Source: Brevundimonas lenta | Lineage (GTDB): Bacteria > Pseudomonadota > Alphaproteobacteria > Caulobacterales > Caulobacteraceae | Reading direction: 5' to 3' | Length of the DNA: 64,000 nt | Assembly: GCF_014196335.1 (NCBI RefSeq) | Contig: NZ_JACIDM010000001.1 | Span: 744,001-808,000 of the forward strand | Shown here: positions 1 to 8,149 of the stretch, in pieces | Position numbering within the stretch: position 1 is the stretch's first letter | Layout of the letters: the number at the start of each line of letters is the position of its first letter | Made by a program: the position numbers and the translations under genes | Notes under the pieces: model-generated | Told to the model about the DNA's origin: nothing | The model's database searches: none | What the model saw: the letters and a program-made list of their open reading frames with translations, nothing else

Positions 1-528
<528 letters not shown>

Positions 529-783
529 GTCTGGCCCCCTGCATCGCGCGGCGCGCAACGGCGCATGCGCGGGCACGCCCCCCATAGGCGCCCTTTTTGA
601 TGCGGTTACCTAAACCTTAAAGCGGGGCCGGCAGCAACTGACGGACCGTGACGCGCGAGCGGTCGCCCGCCGCATGTGTCCCGCCCGCATTGGTCAAGCT
701 TGTCGCGTCGTTTCAGGAACCAGTCGTCGGCGCCGAAGGCGGGACCGACGTCCAGCGGTGTGCTGTCCCGTCAGGGTTGAGGT

Positions 784-3700
784 CTAGAACAGCCAGTCAT
801 CGGCGTGCGCCTGGAACATCGACCCGTCGTGCCCCCCGAATCCATCCCGGTCGGGGCGCAAGAGGCGCGAGGGGATGGACTCCTCCCTGAAGGAGAAGAC
901 GTCGTCCACGCCCGGCAGCACCTGGGGACCCGCGACGGATTTGAAGGACAGGGCGGGAGCCGGAAGTGCGGAGATCTCGGTGATGGTCCCGTCGGAGAAG
1001 CGCACCGCCTCTATGTCGTTGAGGATGTCGATGCCGTCGCGACCGGCGACCGTGTCGACGATGCGCAGCCGGCCGTCGCCGAGATCGGCGAAGTAATATT
1101 GCGCGGCGGTTCCCGACATGCGGGCTATGTCCCGTCCGCCGCCGCCGTTCAGGGTGTCGTTGCCGCCGCCGCCGGTGAAGGTGTCCAGTCCGGCGCCGCC
1201 GGTGAGGACGTTGGCGAGGGCGTTGCCGACGACAGTGAAACCGCCCGTGCCGGTATAGACGACGTTCTCGACGTTGGCGGCGAGGTTCAGCAGGTTGTAG
1301 GCGACGCGCGCCGTATCCGTGCCCGCGCCCTCGGCCTCGAAGATGGTGTCGCCTACGGCTTCCAGCACATAGATGTCGTCGCCCAGACCGCCGAATAGCT
1401 GGTTGGCGACGCCCTGTCCGCCCGCGAGCGTGTCGGCCCCGTCGAGGCCCAGCAGGGTGTCGCGGCCCGCGCCGCCGGTCAGGATGTTGCCCTGGGCGTG
1501 GCCGATCAGCAGGTCGTCGAACGCGGAGCCGATCAGGTTCTCGATGGACTCCAGTATATCGGCGGCGCCGTCGCCATCGTTGGAAGCCGTGGCGGCCGTC
1601 AGGGAAGCGGTGACGCCTGCCGCGGCGGCCGCGTAGTCGGCTGTATCGATCCCGCCGCCGCCGGACAGGATGTCGGCGCCCCCGCGACCGACGAGGACGT
1701 CGCCGCCGCCCTGGCCTTCCAGCCGGTTGGCTCCGGCGTCGCCGGAAAGTCGGTCATCGAAGCCCGAGCCGCGCAGATCCTCGAGGCCGATCAGGATGTC
1801 GTTGGACCCGTCCCCGTCCGTCGAGGCCGCGCCGAGCGCGAGACTGGCGACGACCCCCGCTGCGGCGGTCGAATAGTCGGCGCGGTCGACGCCCGCGCCG
1901 CCGGACAGGACGTCCCGCCCGACCCCGCCGCTGAGACTGTCCGCCCCGCCGGCGCCGGCGATGAAATTGTCCAGCCCGTTGCCGCGGCCGGTGAAGGCCG
2001 CTGCGCCGGTGTAGACCAGCTCTTCGACATTGGCTCCGAGGGTGAAGGTGGTGCGGTCGGTGAGGACGCGGTCGCGGCCCTGGGCGGCCAGTTCAATGAC
2101 GCTGTCGTTGGCGGTGACGAAATACTGGTCGTCGCCGTCGCCGCCCTGCAGCTGATTGGCCGCGCCCGCCCCGCCGATGAGAACGTCCGCGCCGCCCAGC
2201 CCGATCAGGGTGTCCGCGCCCGCACCGCCGGCCAGGCGATTGGCGGCGCCCGACGCCACCAGCAGGTCGTCAAACGCCGAGCCGGCGATGTTCTCGAAAT
2301 TCGACACGCTGTCGGCGCCGCCCTGGCCGTCGTTCGTCGCGCGGCCGGCCGCGAGGTTGACGGACACGCCCGAGGTCGAGCCGGCGTAGACGAGAACGTC
2401 GATCCCGTCGCCGCCGTCCAGCAGATCGTCTCCGGCGCTGCCGCGGACCTGGTCGTCGCCTGCGCCGCCATCCATATCGTCTGCGCCGGCCGTGCCGAGC
2501 AGGATGTCGAGCCCTCCGTCCTCGCCGACGACCGTGACGGTGACGGTCGCCACCTGGCCGGTGACCAGACCGTAGGTGAAGGTCTCGCTGAAGGTGCGGT
2601 TGGCGGCCCCGGACAGCGGTCCGGGCAGGGTGTTGAACAGGGTGCCGTGATCGTAGGTGAAGGTCCCGTCGGCGTTGACTGTCAGTACGGCCCCGGAGGC
2701 CATCAGGACGGGCTGGCCGACCGCTCCGATCGCGCCGTTGACCTGGCCGACCGCGATCGGCGGTCCGTCGAAATCGCCGTCGGCTCCGGAACCGTTGTCG
2801 GCGAAGACGCTGCCGGTCAGGACCCCGACCTCGGCCGCGGAGACGGCGTCGTCGAAGGCCAGCGGCAAGTCCTCCACAGCGGTGAGGGCGACGGTGATCA
2901 CGCCCGAGACAGACTGGGGCTGAACCGGGTCATTGTCGCTGAAGGTGATCTGGATGGCGGCCGACGCCGGCGGGGTGTGCGAGGCGTTCACATAGGTGAT
3001 GGACCGCAGGACCTGGTTGGCGCGGACGGTGGTGGCGGCGGCGTTGAAGGTGATGACCAACTCGCCGCCGACGTCGGTGTAGTCGCCGATGGCGACGCCG
3101 GACACGAGCACCTGGCCGTTCGCCAGCGACAGGGCGCCGGAGCCGGCGAAGACATCATCGACATTGGCGCCGTCCACCCGCGCGAGCGTCAGGGTCCCGC
3201 CGGCGTAGCTGTTGGCGAAGTCGAACTCGGCGTCGGCGATGGCGACGTCACCGTCCAGCAGGACGCCGGGGTCGTGCTCGGTGAAGGCCGGAGCGTTGTC
3301 GAGCAGGTTGGTCTGCTGCGACAGGAAGGTGCGGGCGCTGCCCGAGACGAGGCCGTTGGTCTCATCGTCGTCGGCGCCGACGATCAGATCATCGAAGCCG
3401 TCGCCGTTCAGATCGTCGGCCGAGGAAACGGAGAAGCCGAAATTGTCATCTCCGTCATCGCCGACGAAGGTGGCGATCGTGCCGCCTGTGGCGCCTGAGA
3501 TGATGCGCGCGCTGCCGGCCGTGGCGCGGTCCTCGGGCGCGCCGACGATCAGGTCGTCGCAACCGTCGCCGTCGAGATCGCCCGCCGCGGCCACCGACCG
3601 GCCGAATTGGGCCCCGACCCCGGCGCCATTGACGGCGTACAGCGTGGCGCCCGTCGCGCCCGAGATCACCCGGGCGCTGCCGGAGTTCACGCCGGTGTTG

Positions 3701-4554
3701 TCGTCGAGATTGGCCCCGACGATCAGGTCGGCGCGACCATCGCCGTTCACATCCCCGGCCCCGGCGACGGAGACTCCGAAATTGTCGCCGGAACTGGCGC
3801 CGTTGAACGTGTAGAGCAGCGCCCCCGTCGCGCCTGAATAGACATAGGCGGCGCCAGCGTTGGTGGCCGTCACGTCATCCCCGGGCGCTCCCACGATGAG
3901 GTCGGCCTGGCCATCTCCATCGACGTCGCCGGCGGAGGCCACGGACGTGCCGAACATCTCGGCCGGAACCGATCCGTTGAAGGTGTGCAGCAATGCGCCG
4001 TCTACGCCGGAATAGACGAGTGCGCTGCCGGAATTCTGACCGTTGTTGTCTTCCTGATAGACGCCGACGATCAGGTCCGGCCGTCCGTCGCCGTTGACGT
4101 CTCCGGCGGACGCAACAGACACGCCGAGACGATCGCCAGCGCTGTTGCCCGTGAATGTGTGCAGGATCGCGCCGGTCGCGCCGGAATAGACGCGGGCCAG
4201 GCCGGACTCCTGTCCATTGGGATCGGCGACCCATGCCCCGATGATCACGTCATCGAACCCGTCGTTGTCCACATCACCTGCGCCGGCGACCGAATGGCCG
4301 AAGAAGTCCTCCGCCGCTCCGCCCGTCAGAAAGTGAAGAGTGGCGCCGTTCGCGCCGGAGATCACACGGGCGCTGCCGTAGTTCGGGCCGCCGACGTCAT
4401 CCAGATCGGCGCCGACGATGAGATCCGGGACGCCGTCATTGTTCACATCGCCCGCAGAGGCGACGGAGACGCCGAAATTCTCGTTGAGGTCTACACCGTT
4501 GAATGTCGTACCAACGGTATATGACACGGTGCCGAAGCGGGGCGCACCAGGCAT
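784..4554 (-). CDS. RTX-type secreted protein with seven-blade FG-GAP propeller
   Basis: 1256 residues. Residues about 10-420 hold seven FG-GAP repeats of the form FGxSVAxAGDxNxDGxxDLIVGA, enough for a complete integrin-alpha-like seven-blade propeller. A cadherin/VCBS-like beta region follows (about 440-680), then several blocks of RTX nonapeptides (GGxGxDxLxG type) from about 690 to 1180, separated by repeated DYxxAAAGVxASL-like segments. The extreme C-terminus is DGIDILNDIEAVRFSDGTI followed by about 50 residues, as in type I secretion substrates. There is no N-terminal signal peptide. I chose ATG 4554 because GGAGGG lies seven bases before it; a TTG at 4593 has no good ribosome site. It is probably a calcium-binding surface or extracellular protein. 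No ABC/HlyD/TolC export genes lie in the window, and no enzyme domain was recognised. Confidence 0.85.
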   Translation of the reverse strand: MPGAPRFGTVSYTVGTTFNGVDLNENFGVSVASAGDVNNDGVPDLIVGADLDDVGGPNYGSARVISGANGATLHFLTGGAAEDFFGHSVAGAGDVDNDGFDDVIIGAWVADPNGQESGLARVYSGATGAILHTFTGNSAGDRLGVSVASAGDVNGDGRPDLIVGVYQEDNNGQNSGSALVYSGVDGALLHTFNGSVPAEMFGTSVASAGDVDGDGQADLIVGAPGDDVTATNAGAAYVYSGATGALLYTFNGASSGDNFGVSVAGAGDVNGDGRADLIVGANLDDNTGVNSGSARVISGATGATLYAVNGAGVGAQFGRSVAAAGDLDGDGCDDLIVGAPEDRATAGSARIISGATGGTIATFVGDDGDDNFGFSVSSADDLNGDGFDDLIVGADDDETNGLVSGSARTFLSQQTNLLDNAPAFTEHDPGVLLDGDVAIADAEFDFANSYAGGTLTLARVDGANVDDVFAGSGALSLANGQVLVSGVAIGDYTDVGGELVITFNAAATTVRANQVLRSITYVNASHTPPASAAIQITFSDNDPVQPQSVSGVITVALTAVEDLPLAFDDAVSAAEVGVLTGSVFADNGSGADGDFDGPPIAVGQVNGAIGAVGQPVLMASGAVLTVNADGTFTYDHGTLFNTLPGPLSGAANRTFSETFTYGLVTGQVATVTVTVVGEDGGLDILLGTAGADDMDGGAGDDQVRGSAGDDLLDGGDGIDVLVYAGSTSGVSVNLAAGRATNDGQGGADSVSNFENIAGSAFDDLLVASGAANRLAGGAGADTLIGLGGADVLIGGAGAANQLQGGDGDDQYFVTANDSVIELAAQGRDRVLTDRTTFTLGANVEELVYTGAAAFTGRGNGLDNFIAGAGGADSLSGGVGRDVLSGGAGVDRADYSTAAAGVVASLALGAASTDGDGSNDILIGLEDLRGSGFDDRLSGDAGANRLEGQGGGDVLVGRGGADILSGGGGIDTADYAAAAAGVTASLTAATASNDGDGAADILESIENLIGSAFDDLLIGHAQGNILTGGAGRDTLLGLDGADTLAGGQGVANQLFGGLGDDIYVLEAVGDTIFEAEGAGTDTARVAYNLLNLAANVENVVYTGTGGFTVVGNALANVLTGGAGLDTFTGGGGNDTLNGGGGRDIARMSGTAAQYYFADLGDGRLRIVDTVAGRDGIDILNDIEAVRFSDGTITEISALPAPALSFKSVAGPQVLPGVDDVFSFREESIPSRLLRPDRDGFGGHDGSMFQAHADDWLF

Positions 4555-4721
4555 GCGAAGGCCCTCCACTGCCTCCCCGACCAAACCCGCCAAGTTCAGG
4601 ATGCGCTGCGCCGCCCTCCAGGCAAAGTGCGCTATCGAGTTAGCGAGAGCGGGCTAGCCCGTTCGAACGTGTCCCCGCTGCGGCGCCTGTGCCGCCAATC
4701 CGGGTTTTTCGCCCGTCCGCG

Positions 4722-4749
4722 TTGACTCGGTCGACCCCTTCCGTATATG
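4722..4749 (+). promoter_or_regulatory. Putative sigma-70 promoter of rplU-rpmA
   Basis: TTGACT at 4722-4727 and TATATG at 4744-4749 are separated by 16 bases and lie about 70 bases before the rplU start codon. The match to housekeeping promoters is good for such GC-rich DNA. The transcription start would fall near 4756, placing the hairpin at 4762-4785 inside the leader. The assignment is by inspection only. Confidence 0.55.
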
Positions 4750-4761
4750 TCGCCGCTCTTC

Positions 4762-4796
4762 GCCCGAGGGGGGTCCCCGTCGGGCTTATTCTTTTT
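4762..4796 (+). terminator. Attenuator-like hairpin plus T-tract in the rplU leader
   Basis: GCCCGA (4762-4767) pairs with TCGGGC (4780-4785), with a G-rich/C-rich interior able to extend the stem, and is followed directly by TTATTCTTTTT (4786-4796). This has the shape of a Rho-independent terminator, but it sits between the rplU promoter and the rplU start at 4819, so it would act as an attenuator rather than an operon end. It could alternatively terminate transcripts arriving from upstream, but no plus-strand gene precedes it. Confidence 0.5.
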
Positions 4797-4818
4797 GCGT
4801 TTACGCTGAGGCTTCAAC

Positions 4819-5355
4819 ATGTACGCGGTGATCAAGACCGGCGGCAAGCAGTACCGGGTCCAACCGGGCGATGTGATCGTGGTCGAGAAACTCGATGGCG
4901 ACGCCGGCGCTGCCGTCAACTTCGGCGAAGTGCTGATGCTCGGCGGCGACAAGGGCGTTACGGTCGGCGCTCCGCTGATCGACGGCGCGACCGTCGCAGC
5001 GACGCTGGTCGAAACCCGCAAGGGTGAGAAGATCAAGATCTTCAAGAAGATCCGTCGTCAAGGCTACCGCCGCACGAACGGCCATCGCCAGATGGAAACC
5101 GTCCTGCGCATCACCGGCATCGAAGGCGCCGGCGAGAAGGCCAAGTGGGACGGCGAAACCTCGCTGATGACCAAGGCTGAAATGAACGCCCGCGCCCGTG
5201 GCCTCGCCCCGCGCGTTGAAGCGACCGAAGAAGCCAAGCCGGCCAAGAAGGCCGCGGCTCCGAAGGCCGCCAAGGTCGAGACCGAAGCCAAGGCTCCGGC
5301 CGCCAAGAAGGCCCCGGCCAAGAAGGCCAAGGCCGCGTCGACCGACGAAGCGTAA
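4819..5355 (+). CDS. rplU: 50S ribosomal protein L21 with long Ala/Lys tail
   Basis: Binds 23S rRNA and is part of the large ribosomal subunit. Residues 1-103 are the canonical L21 fold: MYAVIKTGGKQYRV start, then GEKIKIFKKIRRQGYRRTNGHRQ near residues 71-93. The protein is 178 residues, against roughly 100 for the usual bacterial form. Residues about 120-178 are a low-complexity extension built of KKAA/PKAAK/APAKKA repeats, resembling histone-H1-like tails. The gene is followed 88 bp later by rpmA on the same strand, and the pair has one promoter upstream and one terminator downstream, so they are probably cotranscribed. Confidence 0.97.
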   Translation: MYAVIKTGGKQYRVQPGDVIVVEKLDGDAGAAVNFGEVLMLGGDKGVTVGAPLIDGATVAATLVETRKGEKIKIFKKIRRQGYRRTNGHRQMETVLRITGIEGAGEKAKWDGETSLMTKAEMNARARGLAPRVEATEEAKPAKKAAAPKAAKVETEAKAPAAKKAPAKKAKAASTDEA

Positions 5356-5443
5356 TCCACCCCGCGCCCTTCCGGCGCGACTGTGCTAAGAATGACAACG
5401 TCAGGCGCCTGAGGGCCCCCGACGTAAAGCGAAGAGAGTTCCG

Positions 5444-5731
5444 ATGGCTCACAAGAAATCCGGCGGTTCGTCGCGCAACGGTCGCGACTCCGAGTCGAAG
5501 CGCCTTGGCGTGAAGAAGTTTGGCGGCGAGCGCGTGCTGGCCGGCAACATCATCGTGCGTCAGCGCGGCACCACGTTCCACCCGGGTGAGAACATGGGTC
5601 TCGGACGTGACCACACCCTGTTCGCGCTCGTAAACGGCGCCGTGAAATTCACCACCAAGCGTGGTGGCCGTTGTTACGTGTCGATTCTTGCCGCCAACGA
5701 CACCCAGCCGCAGGCCATGGCCGCCGAATAG
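5444..5731 (+). CDS. rpmA: 50S ribosomal protein L27
   Basis: 95 residues, the normal length. The N-terminus [19 protein letters not shown] is the conserved L27 tail that reaches the peptidyl-transferase centre, followed by [23 protein letters not shown] and [18 protein letters not shown]. There is no N-terminal extension of the kind processed in Firmicutes. AAGAGAG a few bases before the ATG serves as ribosome site. It lies directly behind rplU, as in most bacteria, although the obg GTPase gene that often follows is not next in line here. Confidence 0.97.
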   Translation: MAHKKSGGSSRNGRDSESKRLGVKKFGGERVLAGNIIVRQRGTTFHPGENMGLGRDHTLFALVNGAVKFTTKRGGRCYVSILAANDTQPQAMAAE

Positions 5732-5800
5732 CGCGAACCGCCCTCAAACCGGATCGCGCAGGCTGGAAAGCCCCGATCCGGACCAAGGGAAAATTTTCCG

Positions 5801-5837
5801 CGGGGAGTCCGGATCACCGGGCTCCCCGTTTTCGTTT
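5801..5837 (+). terminator. Rho-independent terminator after rpmA
   Basis: CGGGGAG-t-CCGG (5801-5812) pairs with CCGG-g-CTCCCCG (5817-5828) around the loop ATCA, followed by TTTTCGTTT. It lies 70 bases after the rpmA stop and closes the rplU-rpmA unit. Confidence 0.8.
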
Positions 5838-5898
5838 CCCCGCCTCGAACACCGCCCGAGCCCTCCAAGGAGGCGGTGAGAATCGAACGAGGCGTGTC

Positions 5899-6432
5899 AT
5901 GTGCGTGATCGAACCCTCTCCCGTCGTCGAGACGCGGCGTCTGGCTCTGCGTAGCCCGCAGGCCCAGGATATTTGCCGTCTGGCCACGCTCGCCAACGAC
6001 CCGGATATCGCGCGCATGACCCTTCGGATGCCGCATCCGTTCTCGATGGACGACGCCGAGGAGTTCGTTCTGCGCGTCGCGGGGCAGGATCCGGCGAAAG
6101 CGCAGACCTTCCTGATCGAGCATGAGGACCACGGGCCCGTCGGCGTGCTGGGTCTGTTCGAGGATGGGGATCTGGGGCCGGAGGTCGGCTACTGGATCGG
6201 CCGCCCGTTCTGGGGTCGCGGCTATGCGACCGAGGCGCTGGAGGCCGGCGTGGTCTGGGCCAGCCGCAACTGGCGTCGGCGCGCGCTGGTGGCGGGCCAT
6301 TTCGACGACAATCCCGCCTCCGGCCGCGTGCTGGAGAAGGCCGGCTTCCTGTACACGGGCGAGGTCCGCAAGGGTTTCAGCCGCGCTCGCGGGGAAGAGG
6401 CGCGGACGCGCCGGATGGTCTGGCTGGCCTGA
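5899..6432 (+). CDS. GNAT family N-acetyltransferase (RimJ/RimL-like)
   Basis: 177 residues. The N-terminal VVETRRLALRSPQAQDI, the central GPEVGYWIGRPFWGRGYATEAL and the late DDNPASGRVLEKAGF segments are the RimJ/RimL-type GNAT signature; the GRGYATE stretch is the acetyl-CoA pyrophosphate loop. The substrate cannot be told from sequence: candidates are protein N-termini, amino acids or antibiotics. The ATG at 5899 is the only good start in frame, and ACGAGG lies eight bases upstream. A stronger AAGGAGG at 5868-5873 is out of frame with it. The gene follows the rpmA terminator and ends before its own hairpin at 6443. Confidence 0.88.
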   Translation: MCVIEPSPVVETRRLALRSPQAQDICRLATLANDPDIARMTLRMPHPFSMDDAEEFVLRVAGQDPAKAQTFLIEHEDHGPVGVLGLFEDGDLGPEVGYWIGRPFWGRGYATEALEAGVVWASRNWRRRALVAGHFDDNPASGRVLEKAGFLYTGEVRKGFSRARGEEARTRRMVWLA

Positions 6433-6442
6433 AGAACGGCGA

Positions 6443-6475
6443 CGGCCAGAAGGGTTCGCCTTCTGGCCGTTTCGC
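6443..6475 (+). terminator. Terminator after the GNAT gene, shared with convergent gene
   Basis: A perfect 11-bp inverted repeat, CGGCCAGAAGG (6443-6453) and CCTTCTGGCCG (6459-6469), encloses a five-base loop and is followed by TTTC. It lies between the GNAT stop and the end of the convergent small gene at 6494, so it can serve both. Confidence 0.75.
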
Positions 6476-6493
6476 ACCGTTCAGGTCGGCGGC

Positions 6494-6691
6494 TTAGCCG
6501 AACAGGGTGGGGCCGAAGACCGCGGCCATGGCGACAGCGCCGCCGGTGACGGCGACGATCGCGCCGGCGACGAAGGCCACCCAGGTGCGGGCGGTGCGCT
6601 GGCGGCGCAGGCCGCTGGATTTAACGCCACGCAGGATGACGAACGGCTTGGGTCCGAAGACTTCCGAGCCAGAGATATTGTGCTGGGACAC
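6494..6691 (-). CDS. Small single-pass membrane protein, unknown function
   Basis: 65 residues from a GTG at 6691, chosen because GGGGGAG stands six bases upstream; the longer open frame lacks a ribosome site. Residues 1-32 are polar and basic (GPKPFVILRGVKSSGLRRQRTARTW), and residues about 33-60 form one hydrophobic helix (VAFVAGAIVAVTGGAVAMAAVF). I do not recognise the family. The basic stretch before the helix predicts a cytoplasmic N-terminus. Confidence 0.6.
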   Translation of the reverse strand: MSQHNISGSEVFGPKPFVILRGVKSSGLRRQRTARTWVAFVAGAIVAVTGGAVAMAAVFGPTLFG

Positions 6692-6836
6692 GTACGCTCC
6701 CCCTCGACTAAACGCCCTGGTGGGCGGATGTGACCGAGCGGGCCGGGCGGGGCGAAAAAAGGGCGAACGGCGCTCACCCACACGTCTGTGATCAGATGAA
6801 CGCCGTTAGCGCGTCAATTGCCGCGGAAGTGGCGGT

Positions 6837-7448
6837 TTAGCCGCAGAAAATCAGCTCGCCGCTGTAGCCGCGGTAATAGCCGCTGGCCGGATCGTACGAG
6901 CGATAGTTGGCGCGGCACCAGTCCATACGGCGGACGTCGCGGCCGCCGGCGTATGCCCGACCGCCGCCGGGGAAGACCACGTCCGGCCGCCCGTAGGCGC
7001 CTTCGTAGGTCGTGCCGCCGGAGCCGTGCCCGTAGCCGTAGGCCGAACCGTATCCGCGCTGATGGGATCGATAGCCGTAGCGCCCCTGGCTGTAGCCGTA
7101 GCCGTAGTCGCCATGGCCGTAGCGGCTGTACTCGTCGCGGGAGTAGCCGGCGAGCTCGCGATAGTCGCGGCGCGCCTGCGGGCTGACGCGGCGGCGCTGG
7201 TCGCGCCAGCGATCGCCGCAGTCGTCCCGGTTCGCATCCCAATAGGCGTCGCAGCGATAATCGCCCGGCCGGTCCAGCTGGCTGCGCCAGTCGAAGTTCG
7301 ACGGGACGGCGTTGGTGTCACGGCGGTCGTAGTCGTATCGCCCGTCGTACCGGTCCTGGCCGCTGTAGCTGTACGGATTCCAGGACTGGGCGGCGGCGGG
7401 CGCGGCGAGCAGGGCGAGGCCGGCGGCGGCGGTCAGGGCGAGGCGCAT
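6837..7448 (-). CDS. Secreted Tyr/Gly/Arg-rich protein with BA14K-like C-terminus
   Basis: 203 residues. A signal peptide (MRLALTAAAGLALLAAPAAAQ) with an AAAQ cleavage site is followed by a mature region very rich in Tyr, Gly, Arg and Asp. The last 30 residues, DWCRANYRSYDPASGYYRGY and the following SGELIFCG, match the BA14K pattern of a W-C-x-x-RYRSYDPxxGxYxGxxG core closed by a second Cys; two Cys probably form a disulphide. BA14K proteins were named from a Brucella antigen with lectin-like properties. The cellular role here is unknown, and periplasm or surface is the expected location. Confidence 0.75.
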   Translation of the reverse strand: MRLALTAAAGLALLAAPAAAQSWNPYSYSGQDRYDGRYDYDRRDTNAVPSNFDWRSQLDRPGDYRCDAYWDANRDDCGDRWRDQRRRVSPQARRDYRELAGYSRDEYSRYGHGDYGYGYSQGRYGYRSHQRGYGSAYGYGHGSGGTTYEGAYGRPDVVFPGGGRAYAGGRDVRRMDWCRANYRSYDPASGYYRGYSGELIFCG

Positions 7449-7504
7449 GGTTAACTCTCCAGAGCGGCCCGATACGCGGCCTTTCGAACGGGTGGCGTGA
7501 ACTT

Positions 7505-8014
7505 TCAGAGGGTGACGGCGATCCTTCCGCCGCGGGTCTGCACGCGGCGCATCAGCACCACGCGGTCTCCGCCGGCGCTGACCGGGGCGATGATGAACCA
7601 GCCGCCGTCGGGCAGGCCAGTGAACTCGAAGCGGCCGTCGGCGCAGGTCGTCGACCGGACGAACGAGCGATAGTCGGCATTGGGATCCGGAACGGTGCGG
7701 GCGCGCACGACGGCTTCCGGCAGGGCGGCGCGGTCGACCGAACCGTACAGGGTCTGGAAGCGGGCGCGGGTGTAGGGGGTGTCCGGCGTCAGGGCGACGT
7801 TGCCGGTGCAGGCGAAGGCGACGCCGTTCTGGCGGTATTCGACGCGACCGTCGATGGAGCCGCGGCCGGCGGGTGTCGACCAGCTGAAATCGTCAGTGCG
7901 GAAGGTTGCGGGGCCCGACGGAGCGCCGCCGACAGGCGTGGTCGCGCAACCGGCCAGGACGGCGCCGGCGGCGGCGAGGACGATCAGGGGCAGGGCGAAC
8001 CTGGGCTTGGACAT
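7505..8014 (-). CDS. Putative lipoprotein with carboxypeptidase-regulatory-like fold
   Basis: 169 residues. ATG 8014 has GGAGAG six bases upstream. The N-terminus MSKPRFALPLIVLAAAGAVL ends in the lipobox LAGC, so the mature protein would start at Cys22 and be membrane anchored. The mature part contains GSIDGRVEYRQNG and a late GRFEFTGLPDGGWFIIAP segment, the pattern of transthyretin-like carboxypeptidase-regulatory domains (G-x-Y/F-x-F-x-x-LPxGxY). Two Cys (in FACTGN and TTCADG) could pair. It shares orientation with the BA14K-like gene 56 bp downstream. The function is unknown. Confidence 0.65.
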   Translation of the reverse strand: MSKPRFALPLIVLAAAGAVLAGCATTPVGGAPSGPATFRTDDFSWSTPAGRGSIDGRVEYRQNGVAFACTGNVALTPDTPYTRARFQTLYGSVDRAALPEAVVRARTVPDPNADYRSFVRSTTCADGRFEFTGLPDGGWFIIAPVSAGGDRVVLMRRVQTRGGRIAVTL

Positions 8015-8149
8015 GGCTCTCTCCGTCAACTGCGGTTCGAACATCTGATCAGACGCTCAACGCCGCCATAAGGTCAAGGTTGCGACGCATGGGGCCGTGG
8101 TCCAAAAGCGCGCATCAGCCCGGCGCAGAACCGGGTATAGGGGACGCCC

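Noticed and set aside
1498-3498. Plus-strand open frame opposite the RTX protein
   Set aside because: It arises from the repetitive GC-rich nonapeptide code of the real minus-strand gene and has no ribosome site or domain.
4555-4593. TTG start at 4593 adding 13 residues to the RTX protein
   Set aside because: No Shine-Dalgarno is present, whereas ATG 4554 has GGAGGG at good spacing.
5868-5900. Strong AAGGAGG followed by GTG upstream of the GNAT gene as its start, or as a leader peptide
   Set aside because: The GTG is out of frame with the GNAT gene and meets a stop after about ten codons; no peptide signature, so left unannotated.
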